From Coleophoma eucalyptorum (lineage: Eukaryota > Ascomycota > Leotiomycetes > Helotiales > Dermateaceae): 64,000 nucleotides of DNA. The notes under the pieces were generated by a model. It was not told where the DNA came from, did no database searches, and was given only the letters and a program-made list of their open reading frames with translations. Position 1 is the first letter of the stretch. The number at the start of each line of letters is the position of its first letter. A program made the translations under genes and the position numbers. This document shows, in pieces, positions 1 to 10,872 of the stretch. The stretch lies in contig JALRME010000001.1 in assembly GCA_026120035.1 (NCBI GenBank), positions 695,909 to 759,908 on the forward strand, read 5' to 3'.

Positions 1-378
1 AAGAAGAGTTTCAAGCACATTCGGCGAATTATGCCGTCGGATAGAGTATCGTCGAAGCCTTCCAGCTGGATGTGTATGTTTCCAGCATACAGCCCTGAAC
101 GGCGTGTTAGCATGCGATCCTTGTAAATTCCGCTACATAAAACCAAATAACTCACATTTAATCAGAGCTTTTACAACAACCGCGTCATCTTCTGGGAGGC
201 GAATTCTTAGCTGCTCTGAATTCTCCGGCTTCGTCCATTCTGGCTTGCATGCAGCCTCGAAGAACGTGCTCGCTGCACAAAGCATATCCTTGTGAACAAA
301 GAATCTTTTGTTTTCATCTCCCACTACCAATTCAACAACCTGCTCGAAGTTCCTATATGGCGCTCTAGTTAGTCGCAC
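1..378 (-). CDS. BTB/POZ domain protein, partial (runs off left edge)
   Basis: The reverse strand encodes a recognisable N-terminal half of a fungal BTB/POZ domain between about 133 and 378. It has the pattern ELVVGDENKRFFVHKDMLCA, then ASTFFEAAC and a LPEDD segment, as in the nuclear or adaptor BTB proteins that are abundant in filamentous ascomycetes and mediate dimerisation or cullin-3 binding. The frame closes shortly after ALIK near 133. A second reading-open stretch continues to base 1, so at least one intron or a lesion lies around 105-145. No ATG precedes the domain in frame: the open frame extends upstream to about 475 and meets a stop, so the true start must be in an upstream exon or the gene is degraded. 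BTB identity is fairly safe; function and completeness are unknown. Confidence 0.55.
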
Positions 379-1451
379 TGACCAGAAACAGAGGTTTTCA
401 AAATAGAGAGGTTTACCCGTGAATACGTACTCGCTTGGATCTATGCTCCGGTATCTTCGACGCCTCAGCTGGTCGCTTTAAAGACGTGAGTTCAGCTGCT
501 TGCTTTAGGCTTTTTAGCAAGCGCAAAGTGAGGCTGAAGCTATATACTCACCTTGGAAGAGTCCAGCACTGAATGAATGGGTGTAGGTTCACTAGGAAAT
601 ATCGAGCCGGCTCGAAAGTTTGGAAGAGAAATTGAAAATGAGCGCAATGCTGGCACCTTCGAGGCCTCTGTTTGAACCGAATGCTTAGCCGACATCTTTG
701 TTATGAGTTGCAGCTGGCCGTCACTGTGCATCGATTAGATACGGCTATATACCTGGGCGAATCAGGCTATCCAGAGTAGCTCCAGGCTCTGTGGTGATCT
801 GTATAACTTTTGTAGTTCACTTTTCATAATGATGATGAAGATGAGGGATATCCTGAAGAACTCTCTGTTGTCATAGGTGAGAGAATAGTCTGGCTCCTTA
901 TAACTCCCCTGATGAAGATGAATAGAAGTAGACCGAACGAGATACGTGAAGGTCAAATTAAGGTTGTGTTCGTTCCGTACTTGCCTAGTGTTCTATGGGC
1001 TCACCCCTGGCCTTGACTGATCATCTCCGATGTCTTAAGATCATCTAACTAGATCAAGTAACTGTCGCCTTGTACCTTTATGTTTAGGCTAATTAGCCCT
1101 TGCTCTCAAAGTTAAATTTCGAAGTGCTTCAGCTTTCTAGTTTACGAGGCTTATACCCATGCCGTTGCTCTCAAAGTTTAATTTCGAGGTACTTCAACTG
1201 TCTAGTTTACGTGGCTTATACCTATGCCTTGTTCAAAAAGCCGCCAAGGGATACAGTATAAATAACATGTAACTTGCTCAATTCTATATATGTCTACCGG
1301 GACGGCTGTTTTTGTACATTCTAACGATGCGTCTTGTCAACGGCATTTCTAACAGGATCTAGCAACAATGGTTTGCAATAGCTTCATTCCAAAGCAATAA
1401 TAATAACAAAAATAACATCAAAATAGTATAGCAATAACTCATAAGATCTAA
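379..1451. other. Intergenic region between BTB fragment and sugar transporter
   Basis: About 1.07 kb without a convincing gene. It holds short open frames without family resemblance and one 65-bp imperfect tandem duplication at 1100-1228, listed separately. The 3' end (about 1380-1451) is A-rich and is the presumed 3' UTR of the transporter. Confidence 0.5.
1100..1228. repeat. 65-bp imperfect tandem duplication (2 copies)
   Basis: Two adjacent copies start at 1100 and 1165 with the shared start ttgctctcaaag, and both run through a ctagtttacg and ggcttatacc segment. They differ at roughly eight positions, several of them transitions, so the duplication is not recent. No coding potential is evident. 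Confidence 0.8.
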
Positions 1452-3346
1452 CTAAGCAGCTGGGTCCAGCTCATTCTCAGTAATAACATCCTCAACTTGC
1501 TTTTGCGCGACCTTCTCCTGCATGATCGCCTCCACATCGCCCTTAGCCAGCATCTTCGAGGCCTTAACAATGGCAAAAGGAGTGCTGTTGTCTCGGAAAG
1601 CAGCATCGATCTGCTCCAAGCTTTGGCCCATAGTCTCTGGGTAGAAGAAGAAGACCGAAAGTGGGATGCAGAAACTAATCACGGCAAAGACAATGAAGTA
1701 AAGGTTTCCAATGCTGCTGATAGCTACAGGGGTGACCATGACAACGACAAAGTTCCTAAATTCATATTAGTTGGTGTTTGGAGGTTGGGTAGGAGGGGTT
1801 GGGAAACATACCAGAGCCAGTGGTTTGCGGTTGAGACGGCTGCCATGCTGACACGAAGCTTTACTGGTGCTACTTCGGCACAGTAAAGGAAGTTTGCGCC
1901 GAGGAAACCGATAGGAACGAAGAAGTTGTACTGTAAATCCCATTAGCTGGATTCGGAACCTAACAGAATCGAATTACTTACGAAGAAGATGAAGAACACG
2001 CTGGCGATGTTGGCAGAGGTGTTGCTTGCCTTGAATGAAGTAGAGATTGCCAATGCGGTCATGCAGCAACCCATACTGTTTCAAACATTAGCATTGTACT
2101 GTAGTAACGAGTTATCACAACATACCCGACTCCACTGAACATGAACAGAGCACGTCGGCCGAAGCGATCAATGGTGAAGAAAGCGACGAAGGAGGAGAGG
2201 AATTTCCAGGTCAAAGTACCTCCGGTAAGGATTCGAGAAGTTTCGGCAGCCAAACCGATCTTTTGCTGGAAGAGTGTAGTTGAGTAGACGGAAATGAGGT
2301 TGCTTCCAGACATTTGTTGGTAAAATTGCAGTAAGATGCAGAGACAGAATCGGTAGAAAAGCTTCTCTGGGCCCATAGTGAACATATCTTTCATGCTGGC
2401 CTTCTTGACGACTGACTCTTCGAGCGAGTACTGGATGCCATCAACCTCTGCAGTGATGGCGGTATCGTCAACGGGTAGATCCTTCAACTTAGACAACTGT
2501 TGCGTTGCTTCTTCAACGCGACCAACTTTGATGAGCCCTATTTCCCTGATTAGATCATGAATTAAGCTCGAAACGATTCGCCGAACTTACATCTTGGAGA
2601 CTCCGGCATGAAAAAGATACACGCCATCAGCAGGATAGAGAAAAAGATGGGAATTGCCAAAGGCATTCTCCATGAGGCAGACGCGTTCTTGCCAGTGATC
2701 TGAGATCCACCGAGATCGATCCAAGATTCAAGGGAATATCCCAAACTATGCACGCGATTAGCTCAGGGGGTTTATTATACTAGTTTTCGTAACAAAACTC
2801 ACGTCATGAACAAGCCATCGAGGACGACATGCTTTCCACGGTTGGCTGCGGAACTGCACTCCGCTTGCCACACTGGAACAGTTGCGCTAAGAATACCGAT
2901 ACCAAGACCAATGATGGTTCTTCCAACAATGAATTGAGCGAGTCCGAACGAAGAGGTGCACAGAATCTCGCCGATGAGGGACAAGACAGCAGCACCGAAA
3001 ATACACTTGCGGCGACCAAAGATGTCTCCGATTTTCATGCACGACAGAGCACCAGTGAGGGCTCCCAGCACAAAGGTAGCTACCACAACACCTTGAATGG
3101 TGGCATGGTGACTCTTCTCGGCACCAGTGGTGTTGACCGTGTCAATCTGCGGAAAGGTCTTGGTCCAGTCAGGGAGCTTGAAAGAGTCAGCACAATTTTC
3201 TCAACGGTTCTTTCCTTCATCGCTTAGGAACATACCGACAAAAGACCGCCGACACCAGCTTGATTGTAGCCGAATAAGATGAAGCTGGGAGCTACAATCA
3301 ACCCAATCTGGGCTACGGAGAGCTTGTGACCACGTAGGAAAGACAT
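1452..3346 (-). CDS. MFS sugar transporter (hexose/maltose type)
   Basis: Twelve-helix sugar/H+ symporter of the major facilitator superfamily, expected in the plasma membrane. Seven exons close in phase: 3346-3236, 3176-2803, 2745-2591, 2537-2126, 2075-1982, 1930-1812 and 1755-1452, giving about 522 residues, normal for the family. Diagnostic motifs are visible: GDIFGRRK in the loop after helix 2, a GRTIIGLGIG helix-4 segment, PESPRW before the central loop, FYQQMSGSN in helix 7, DRFGRR, and PETMGQSLEQID after helix 12. The start was chosen because the first exon reads MSFLRGHKLS followed by a hydrophobic helix and FGYNQAGVGG, the usual N-terminus. The VPVWQAECSS signature after helix 4 resembles the STL1/high-affinity hexose subgroup, but the substrate cannot be fixed from sequence. 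Confidence 0.9.
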
Positions 3347-5311
3347 CTTGAGCAGGCAGAATGAGAAGGACTGACAATGAAGGAAACGGGGAGGGAGGGC
3401 AGACTTTATTCTTCAGACCACATTGTACGATAGGGCATGGTCCTAGCTCCCACAAGATTTTCAAGCAGACAGTCATGCAGATTGCTAAGTCGGACGTCGC
3501 TAAACATCTCCACATTGCAAACCCCGCTGCCAATGGGGTAATAGAGACAAATCTCAAGTGTCTCCGTATATATCTCCATACGCAGCACGTATGAAGCTTG
3601 AGGTGGATAAGGCGAGGAGCCAATACCGCGTCGGAGCAGGAAGCATGCCTGTCGTAGGCGACTGGAGCCTGTGGACCAATCCCTCCTCGCGTATATCGAC
3701 GGGCTGGGAATGAACCACAGGTGGTGGCGAAATGAGCTTGGTGGTAAACAAGCTTCAGGTTCAGTGCATTAGTGTGCAGGCAGGATCTGACATAAAATGC
3801 GCGCTCGCTCTCTCCGCGGGGCCACGCATACGGAATTTTGGTAATCCGATACCGCCACGGGGTCTCCATACTGTATTCAGACTGATCCCACATAAAATGG
3901 GCCCATCCTGAACTTCGGCACCATGGCCGTCGACGACGTAATATTAGGGAGCTGACTGGCTGTGCAACGCCGCTTCTGACCCCTCGGGGAACCCTTGGAG
4001 AGTTGGAGTTGGAGTGGGAGCTGGTCCAAACAACAGAGGCGGACACAATAGCCACTGCCTCCCCGAAATCAAACGGTAGCTGGACTCTGTCACCCATAGA
4101 TGATGCTAAATACGACATACCATGGACATCGACAGAGTCTCAGGCGGTACACTCCCCGCAGGAAAGCACTGCAGTGCTGCCGAACCCTGAACGGTTGAAA
4201 AGCAGGGTGGTGAAAAGGGAAAGGGGAGGCATTTTTGTTGATTCGGGTGCACCTCGGGGGTATGGGAAAAAGATTAAGCGGTGAGACGCTCGCAAGCAGG
4301 ACGCGCGCAGAATGGGGAAATACTACGGCGGAGAAAAGTTCGAGCATGGGAAAGTCTGAGGTTCTAACATTAGTGGAATGCAATGGCGCAGGAAGGTAGG
4401 CCGGGATAAAGCCTTTCCAACTCCCTTTCAGATCTCACGGGCGGAAGCCTTGTTGGTAGCATGGTCGAGAGCTGCACATTGGGTCAAGTTTGCCGAAGGA
4501 GAAGAGCCTTTCCTTCAGGACAACTCGATTGCGCCATTTTCCAATGACGATTCGTCGCAGGAGTTGATCCATTGAGAAAGCACGTGAGACGCTCGTAGTC
4601 GGATTTAAGGTACGGAAGTGGCGGCCTTAGGAGCGGCATCTACTCTGGTGAGCCTCATGAACCCAACTCCGACCAATTAATTGCAAGCCGGAACTCAACG
4701 ACAGAGGTGAACCGAAAGCAGAGCCCTCTGATAGGATTAGAGAGTTTGTCGTTGCTGGCGAGGGCTTGTCACGTGATGGGAGACTGGGCACCCCGAAAGA
4801 GAAAAACCCAGGTTTCTAAAGCTTGCAACCCTATGGCCTTAACTTGGAGAGCTTATCCGGCCCAGCTGGTCTAATCTATGGCCGCTGATAGTGCTTTCTA
4901 AGGGAAATGCGCTGTCAACCAAGAAAACGTGTTGATCATTTGTTGATCATTTGTTGTTCAAGCAAGACGGCAAGACGGCAAGATCTGGGTTTTTCTTTTT
5001 GGTCATTTACTCTGAAAATGTGAGGTATACTAGTCCTCATATAGCTTTTTCTCTTTGGCAGGAACATTGGGATTTGTGAAGGAGGATCGCGAGAAAAGTC
5101 CTGAAGCATCGGAAATTGGCGTGAAAATGCCGAGCTTTAGGCTGGTGAACGAGCTAGTCGTGGTCTTATCCAGCCCACAAAACGGCTACTCATGCTACGT
5201 CGAAAGATAGCAGCTATCCCCACCAGTTTTTTTTCATCAATTTCTGGCCCCATACCGAGGATACTGTTGACTCACTCCATTACCGTACTTCTGGCGTTCG
5301 GCCCTTCATAA
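3347..5311. other. Gene-free stretch, about 2 kb
   Basis: Lies upstream of the sugar transporter and downstream of the WW-repeat gene, so the part near 3350-3900 should contain the transporter promoter. Long open frames on both strands here (for example 3201-4118 on the minus strand) look like unstructured shadow reading without family similarity. Short direct repeats occur near 4931-4985: gttgatcattt twice, then caagacgg twice. No RNA gene was seen. Confidence 0.45.
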
Positions 5312-7060
5312 CTATGCACAGTCTGCCTCTTCTGACTCGATTGGAACCTGAGCCGGTGCTTCACACACGTGCAGAAACAGCCTCAAACGTTGATCATAGT
5401 GGGATACAGCTTTGAGCTCCTCTATCCGGTTCCTGTTATCTGCAATCGGCGGTATCTCACCCCTCCACGGCCGTCTCTCCAACCCGAAATCCTGACCAAG
5501 TGCATGGGAGATAATGGTGCTTCCTTGATATGTGGCCCGCAGCTTTGTTCTTTCATAAAAATAAGTGATTCCATTATGGTCGCACGTTTCTTCCCAGCCA
5601 TGAGGCAAGCCGGTCACATAGTCAATGGTCTTGTCCTTGCGTGGGTGGCAGGACTGCGCAGATTCGGTGTTGTGGTTGACAAAGAACACATTGCCCCAGC
5701 TATCGAGTCGTCGGTCCCAAGCCGGCGGCAGGGGGTCAAATTCGGGTCTTTTGCTTCCGCCCTCGTGGGCGAAGAAAGCTGGATGTACAGTGGATTTGCA
5801 CGTTGTCCCACCTACGTCCAAAGTATACAGTGGATGTCCGTCATCGGTAGAATGCTGCCAGCCTCTTGGTAGGGCCGAATTGGCATCCGCCAGCGACATA
5901 CTATAACTAGCGTCGGCCACCCAGGCGTGAGCTAATTCACACGAGCATAAATCATCCAAATCTAGAGGTATACCAAGCTTCGTTATCCAACTGCAAGAAA
6001 GGTTAGGACCCGTTATATGCATCGTGTCGGAGATCTGTATCTGCTTGGCAACTTACCCAACGAAATGGTCGCCAGAAAGCTTCTCTTCCCGGTTGACGGA
6101 TTGCCAAGCTTGTGCCGACTGGGCGGAAAAACGCGTATGTTTATGTTTCAGAGTGCTGGCGTCTGCTTTTTCACCTCTTGGCGGAAGAGCGCTTAATTCC
6201 AAAGCTGTATCGAACGGTGAGCGAACATCGTAGATACGGCTGCGAATTTCCTTACGGCCGAAGAGGTATCGATATTGGTACTCAGTGTCATTTATGCTTA
6301 TCCTTTGCCATCCTTCCGGCAATTCACTGAGCCATTGATCTTTCCTGCTATAGTGGCAGCACTGCTTCGGCAAGAGAGTACTCGCTTGTTTCTCTGCAGT
6401 GAGAAGCTCCATAGATGTGCGAAGTCTATGTTCCGCGTCGAGTCGACGCTGGAGGCTTTCGCGCTTTGTTTCCATTGCATCTGAAATATGAATTGCACGG
6501 TCATGCAAGGCAAACTGAACTTCTGAGGATGAACCATCTAGTATGGGACCTTGGCCAGGTCCGGGATTAGAAAGCGATGTTATGAGTCGGTCTCTTTCAA
6601 TTCGATCAAGACTTTGCACGATTGTGCTGAGCGTATCACCCTGAAGGCTAGAGACAAAAACATTCAGAGCCAAAAGATGTAAAGCCAGTTGAGACTTGAT
6701 TTCCGAAAGATCCTCTTTGATCCCTCGCACGCCAAAGGTAATAGTTTGCCATATTCGAGGAGCAGCCGTGCCAAGACTTTTATATTTGTGCAAGATCTGT
6801 TCTAGTTGAGCCAAAGTCGAACGACAGCCGTCTGTAATGATTGAAAGTTTCAGAAGAGTATCATGCACAGATCGGTCGGTGTCCGAATAAGATTGCTGCT
6901 GAGGGAGGCATTTATGTGTCTGTGCGATCGCAATGTAGATGTTGAGGCATTGTTGTGCGGTCTCCTGGAATACTTCTGGTGCATCACCACAGGCTGTGTA
7001 TAATTCGAATGCGAATTTCGCAACTTTCAAGAACTCACCCACAGAAAATCCAAGCGACAT
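5312..7060 (-). CDS. STAND-type N-terminal domain protein with four WW-like modules
   Basis: Two exons, 7060-6057 and 5990-5312, joined by a GTAAGT...TTGCAG intron, give about 560 residues. The first in-frame ATG is at 7060. Residues 1 to about 170 begin MSLGFSVGEFLKVAKFAFEL and resemble the helical domain found at the N-terminus of fungal NACHT/STAND and ankyrin proteins. The rest carries four WW-like modules at about 245-285 (LPEGWQ), 375-405 (LPRGWQ), 422-452 (LPPAWDRR...NVFFVNHNT) and 463-490 (LPHGWEE...ITYFYERT). WW modules normally bind proline-rich ligands. Modules 1 and 2 lack most core residues, and the second Trp is missing in module 3, so binding may be altered or lost. No NACHT ATPase motif is present. 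It is divergent from the GTPase gene starting at 8001. The architecture is clear; a role in non-self recognition is only inference. Confidence 0.75.
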
Positions 7061-8000
7061 TTTCGAATGCGAATGTCCTTCATCTATCGCAGAATTGAAT
7101 ATCAAGAGGTCAAAGTATGAGTTGGGTGATTGATTCTCAATTAATTATTGGTGTTAGTGCCATGCGTGACCTTCTTGTGCAAACCGCTTCTTCGAGCCAC
7201 CGACCACATTTCTATTCTAGCCAGCCTCTTCCATTCTGGCACCTACATGTCCAGTTGACGCTGCAGTAAGCTGGTCAGCCTCATCGTTACAACCCAATCA
7301 GATTCAGCATGATGCGAAAGCCTTCAATATTTCACGCCTCAAGATCAACAAAGCCACTTCAATTATTGACTGGTTATTAATATCTGTCGTCAATTTACTG
7401 CCGACAACGTGAGACACCTAGCATTGGGGGCCACCTGAGTTATAGCCCGACATAAGTACCTTGTCACAATACCAGGTTGATAAAGCCACAATTCGGGTGC
7501 CATCGAATCATTGATTAAAACTGCAGTCAGCAAGCTGAATTCACTGAACGCCACTTCGACTTTCCTGCCGCAGTCTCGCGAACTGGTTGACTATGGGGCT
7601 TATTTCGAATCCCTTACCAAGCTCTCAGCGGCTCAAACTTGCCTTATCTAGACTCGGACCAGTTCTGGCACTGTGGTTATGGCAGCTCCAGGTCTTAAGG
7701 ACCCCCTTGTCTTCAAATTATTTTGATTCTCTTTGATTCTCTTTGATTCTCTTCACAACCGACCTTGATCTCACGGCTTTGGTTGGTGCCTTAACAGAAG
7801 TATCAGCATTGATTGTGGCATCTTTCTTACTATTCAAGACATTACTCTGCTACCAAATCCCCGAATAATCTGCCAACAACTTGTAACTTTTGGGCTCTGG
7901 TATACAACAAGACCGCACCTCTGCTTGCGCTTGAGATCCCCGCGTGCCACGACTAGCACCATCGCATTATATTTCCTTTCTGAAACCAGTGATAACAACG
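7061..8000. promoter_or_regulatory. Shared divergent promoter region of WW-repeat gene and GTPase gene
   Basis: About 940 bp separates two start codons that point away from each other (7060 on minus, 8001 on plus), so both promoters must lie here. A perfect 10-bp unit, ctttgattct, is repeated three times in the 7731-7760 area. No coding sequence was recognised inside. Confidence 0.55.
7731..7763. repeat. 10-bp tandem repeat, about three units
   Basis: The unit ctttgattct (phase arbitrary) occurs three times in direct succession, 240-270 bp upstream of the GTPase start codon. It could be a simple slippage repeat or a clustered regulatory site. Confidence 0.85.
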
Positions 8001-9670
8001 ATGGAAGAAAAGGTTCTTCTCGATGATAAATGCTACCAGGAGGTTTTGAACAGCTACGAGAAGTCCTCTTTTTATCCATCTGATATCTTAAAAGAGTGCC
8101 CCAAGTTCCGAATCCTAGTCATCGGTCAGACTGGTGCCGGCAAGACTACAATATGTAGTAAAGTCTTTCATGTCTCAGCTGGGGATGGCACATCTTCGGT
8201 GCCGGTAGATGTAAGTATACATAGGAAACTGCCCAATTCTATGCTTACGTGCCATCCAGCTTGGGATCAGCCACTATGGGCGGGGCACCCAGATGCATCA
8301 AGTATGGAAAGAGATCACTTTCCCGGGACAGAACGATGATATTGTGTTGCATGATTCTGGTGGATTTGAAGCAGGGAATGAAGCAGGATTTGATGAGATT
8401 CAAAAGTTCATCAAAAGTCGCTTGAGCGAACCGGTTCTTGCCGACCAGCTACACTGTATATGGTTTGCATCACGAATTATTACTCATTTTAACCAACTAA
8501 CTTTGTCTCAGGTACTGCATCTCACTCAACAGCCGCCGACCAATTCAATCTGCAGAGGAAAAGTTCTTCCAGCAGGTAGATGTGAAAGATATCCCGGTCA
8601 TCGCTGTGTTCACACATTTTGATGAAATTGAGAACAACCACGAGTTTGCCCTTATGAAAAGACATCAGCGGGAACATCCAAATACTCCTATGCCCACAGA
8701 TCTTGCGAACACAGCCCATGCATTAGCAGTGAGAGATTACGATGAACGATACCAGCTGGACCTGAAAAGGGTCATTAGAGGCGGCCCGCATACAAACGTC
8801 GAAATTCGAAGAGTCGCAATGCCACGAGGTAGGAGGCCCTATATCCAGAATACCCATAAAGAAGATTTCAGGAAATTAACATTTTGATGTAGATGATCCT
8901 GCAGGGGATCAAGGAGTGAATGATCTTATTAGCACAACATTCGATATGCTGGGCAAAGAAGGCTCTTTGCGACGATTATGGACCTCGGCGCAACAGCAAT
9001 CTGCCGATTTGAAGCGTCAACGTAAGAAGTTTGGCAGCAAGGGAAAAGTCCAGATGCTAAATTATCCCTAGTTTCCGTCGAAGTTGCCATGGAATTCCTC
9101 TCCCAAGTCAATATTTCGAATTCGTTGCCCTTTGTTCCATTCCTAGGAGGTGGCGTCTTCGCGGCAGCATTCAATAACATTCTCAGCTCTCTGATTGCTC
9201 AATGGGGTCTCATAGATCCACTTGGAGTACTTAAAAGACATTCAACACGACAACGATTCTTTGAGGCATGCCTCAAGGTGACCAAAGCCGGTCGCATTGG
9301 TGTGAAGGTTGGCATGGCTCTCAATATTCTCGGGCCCATCACATCTACGCTCATCACCACCGCACTTCTGAAGACAGCTGCCGGCTTGATCCTCATTTTT
9401 GAGGATTTATTTTGGAAGCAAAGAGAACAGAAAGGTCTTCGCCTTACGGTTGAGACGGTTGAAAGCACTGCGATGGAATTTTCGGCGGGAAAGGTCCGGA
9501 AAACCGCTGCACAATTCATCGACGGTGCCATTGTTGCAGGCAATAATTACAAAAGACAATATTGTGAGGACGTTCTCTCGACTGCTCTTAGGGTGGCAAT
9601 AGATGAGAAGGCAAGACTTGCGAGGAAGGCCACTATCTCGGGAAGTCGAGCCAGTCAAGCATCAAGCTAG
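8001..9670 (+). CDS. P-loop GTPase with hydrophobic helical C-terminus
   Basis: Five exons close in phase: 8001-8210, 8260-8462, 8512-8828, 8893-9021 and 9072-9670, giving about 485 residues. The Walker A/G1 motif GQTGAGKTT is at residues 42-50, the G3 motif DSGGFE at about 102-107, and a G4-like THFDE at about 172. These and the preceding TFPGQN segment match a large fungal family of small GTPases distantly related to AIG1/GIMAP and TRAFAC septin-like proteins. Residues about 330 onward form a mostly alpha-helical, Gly- and Leu-rich region (FVPFLGGGVFAAAF) that may associate with membranes. The start at 8001 has a good context, and the open frame upstream contains no ATG. Its partner is the head-to-head WW-repeat gene. 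GTP binding is near certain; the biological role is unknown. Confidence 0.85.
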
Positions 9671-10872
9671 ATAGCATAAAGGTTAGGGCTTGGTACGAGT
9701 TGTTACTGTCTTTTACTGGAGTCTTAGGTCTAGTCGGTCTTATGTATCAGTAATGACAGGTACTTAACTCACGGGCGTTTAGCTCCTTACATATACCACC
9801 AGTTCCATAGTTGTCGTAATATACTTACTCACTTATCTATTTCTCGCCCTCACAATTCTTTAGGAATAATGCTAGTGCCGCTTGATACGAGTATTTGCTC
9901 TACACTACCATAAAAGACTGATGAAGGTAACGATAATGGTAGTAACGTAAGCATAGTTAAATCATTGAAGCTTTCCTAACCCGGACTGTCTACTCTGATT
10001 GAGCCATATGGTTTAAAATCCACAAAAAGAAGAATGGGCGAATGAGGACAAATCTTCTACTTCTATGGGCAATAGCATTCTCCACAATTTGAGATTTCAC
10101 AAACTAGGTGCGAAGAAGTAATTGACAACAGAGCGAGTGAGCGTGCTATATATAAGAGCGACAAAGAAAGTCAAGCGAGGATTAATCATTCCCCCTTCTC
10201 GCTTAATGCCAAACCCAATCTTAACGCTGCTGTACACAATATGCAGCGATTCTGACGTGCTTCAAATTTATGGGGCAATCTCGCAGTGCAGCTCCCGTCT
10301 CACAAGAAATTGGGTGGTATTGGTTTGGCGGCCGGAAACTTTTGTTCTCTGCCTGTTCATGGATGGGACTCCGTTTTGCTGCCCATAATGGTTGTCTTGA
10401 GAAGAGGGCATATCTTATCCTCCTATACCTACCACCAGTGCTTTTCTCTATCAATCTTTGACAAGTTTCACGTTTTAGATATGTCTATTGAAGGTACCTT
10501 ATCGATATTGCTCCGCATGTGTTGCTTTTGCCACAACTACTAGTCTTGATTGACATTCAAAGTGGAGATATGCGTCCACGTTCAAGCAAGACTCACAATC
10601 TACCGTTGTTTGGCGCCTTATACGGTCCGAACCTCAACGAAATACCGACGCGGCTCTTAGCTCTACTCCACCTCCAAGAATTGTATCATTGTCACCTGAA
10701 TTAAGTCATTGCACTGTCTAAACTCATTGTGGTATTTATTGCCTACGAAAAGTGGATATCCAAGAGTGGAAGACGTGATAGCTGCGAGTATAAAGGATGC
10801 TTGGAATCCAGTTCTAGAGAAGCGTAGAATCCCTTTCGTTGAAGATACCTCGCATTCATAGTCTTTGACAAA
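9671..10872. other. Intergenic region between GTPase and UNC93-like gene
   Basis: About 1.2 kb. Short open frames at 10122-10543 (plus) and 10663-10986 (minus) show no domain and no coherent splicing, so I leave them out. A tatatataag-like element is at about 10148-10157. The UNC93-like promoter should be in the last few hundred bases. Confidence 0.4.

Noticed and set aside
3201..4118. Long minus-strand frame upstream of the sugar transporter
   Set aside because: No domain, odd composition, and it overlaps the first exon and promoter of the well-supported transporter in another frame.
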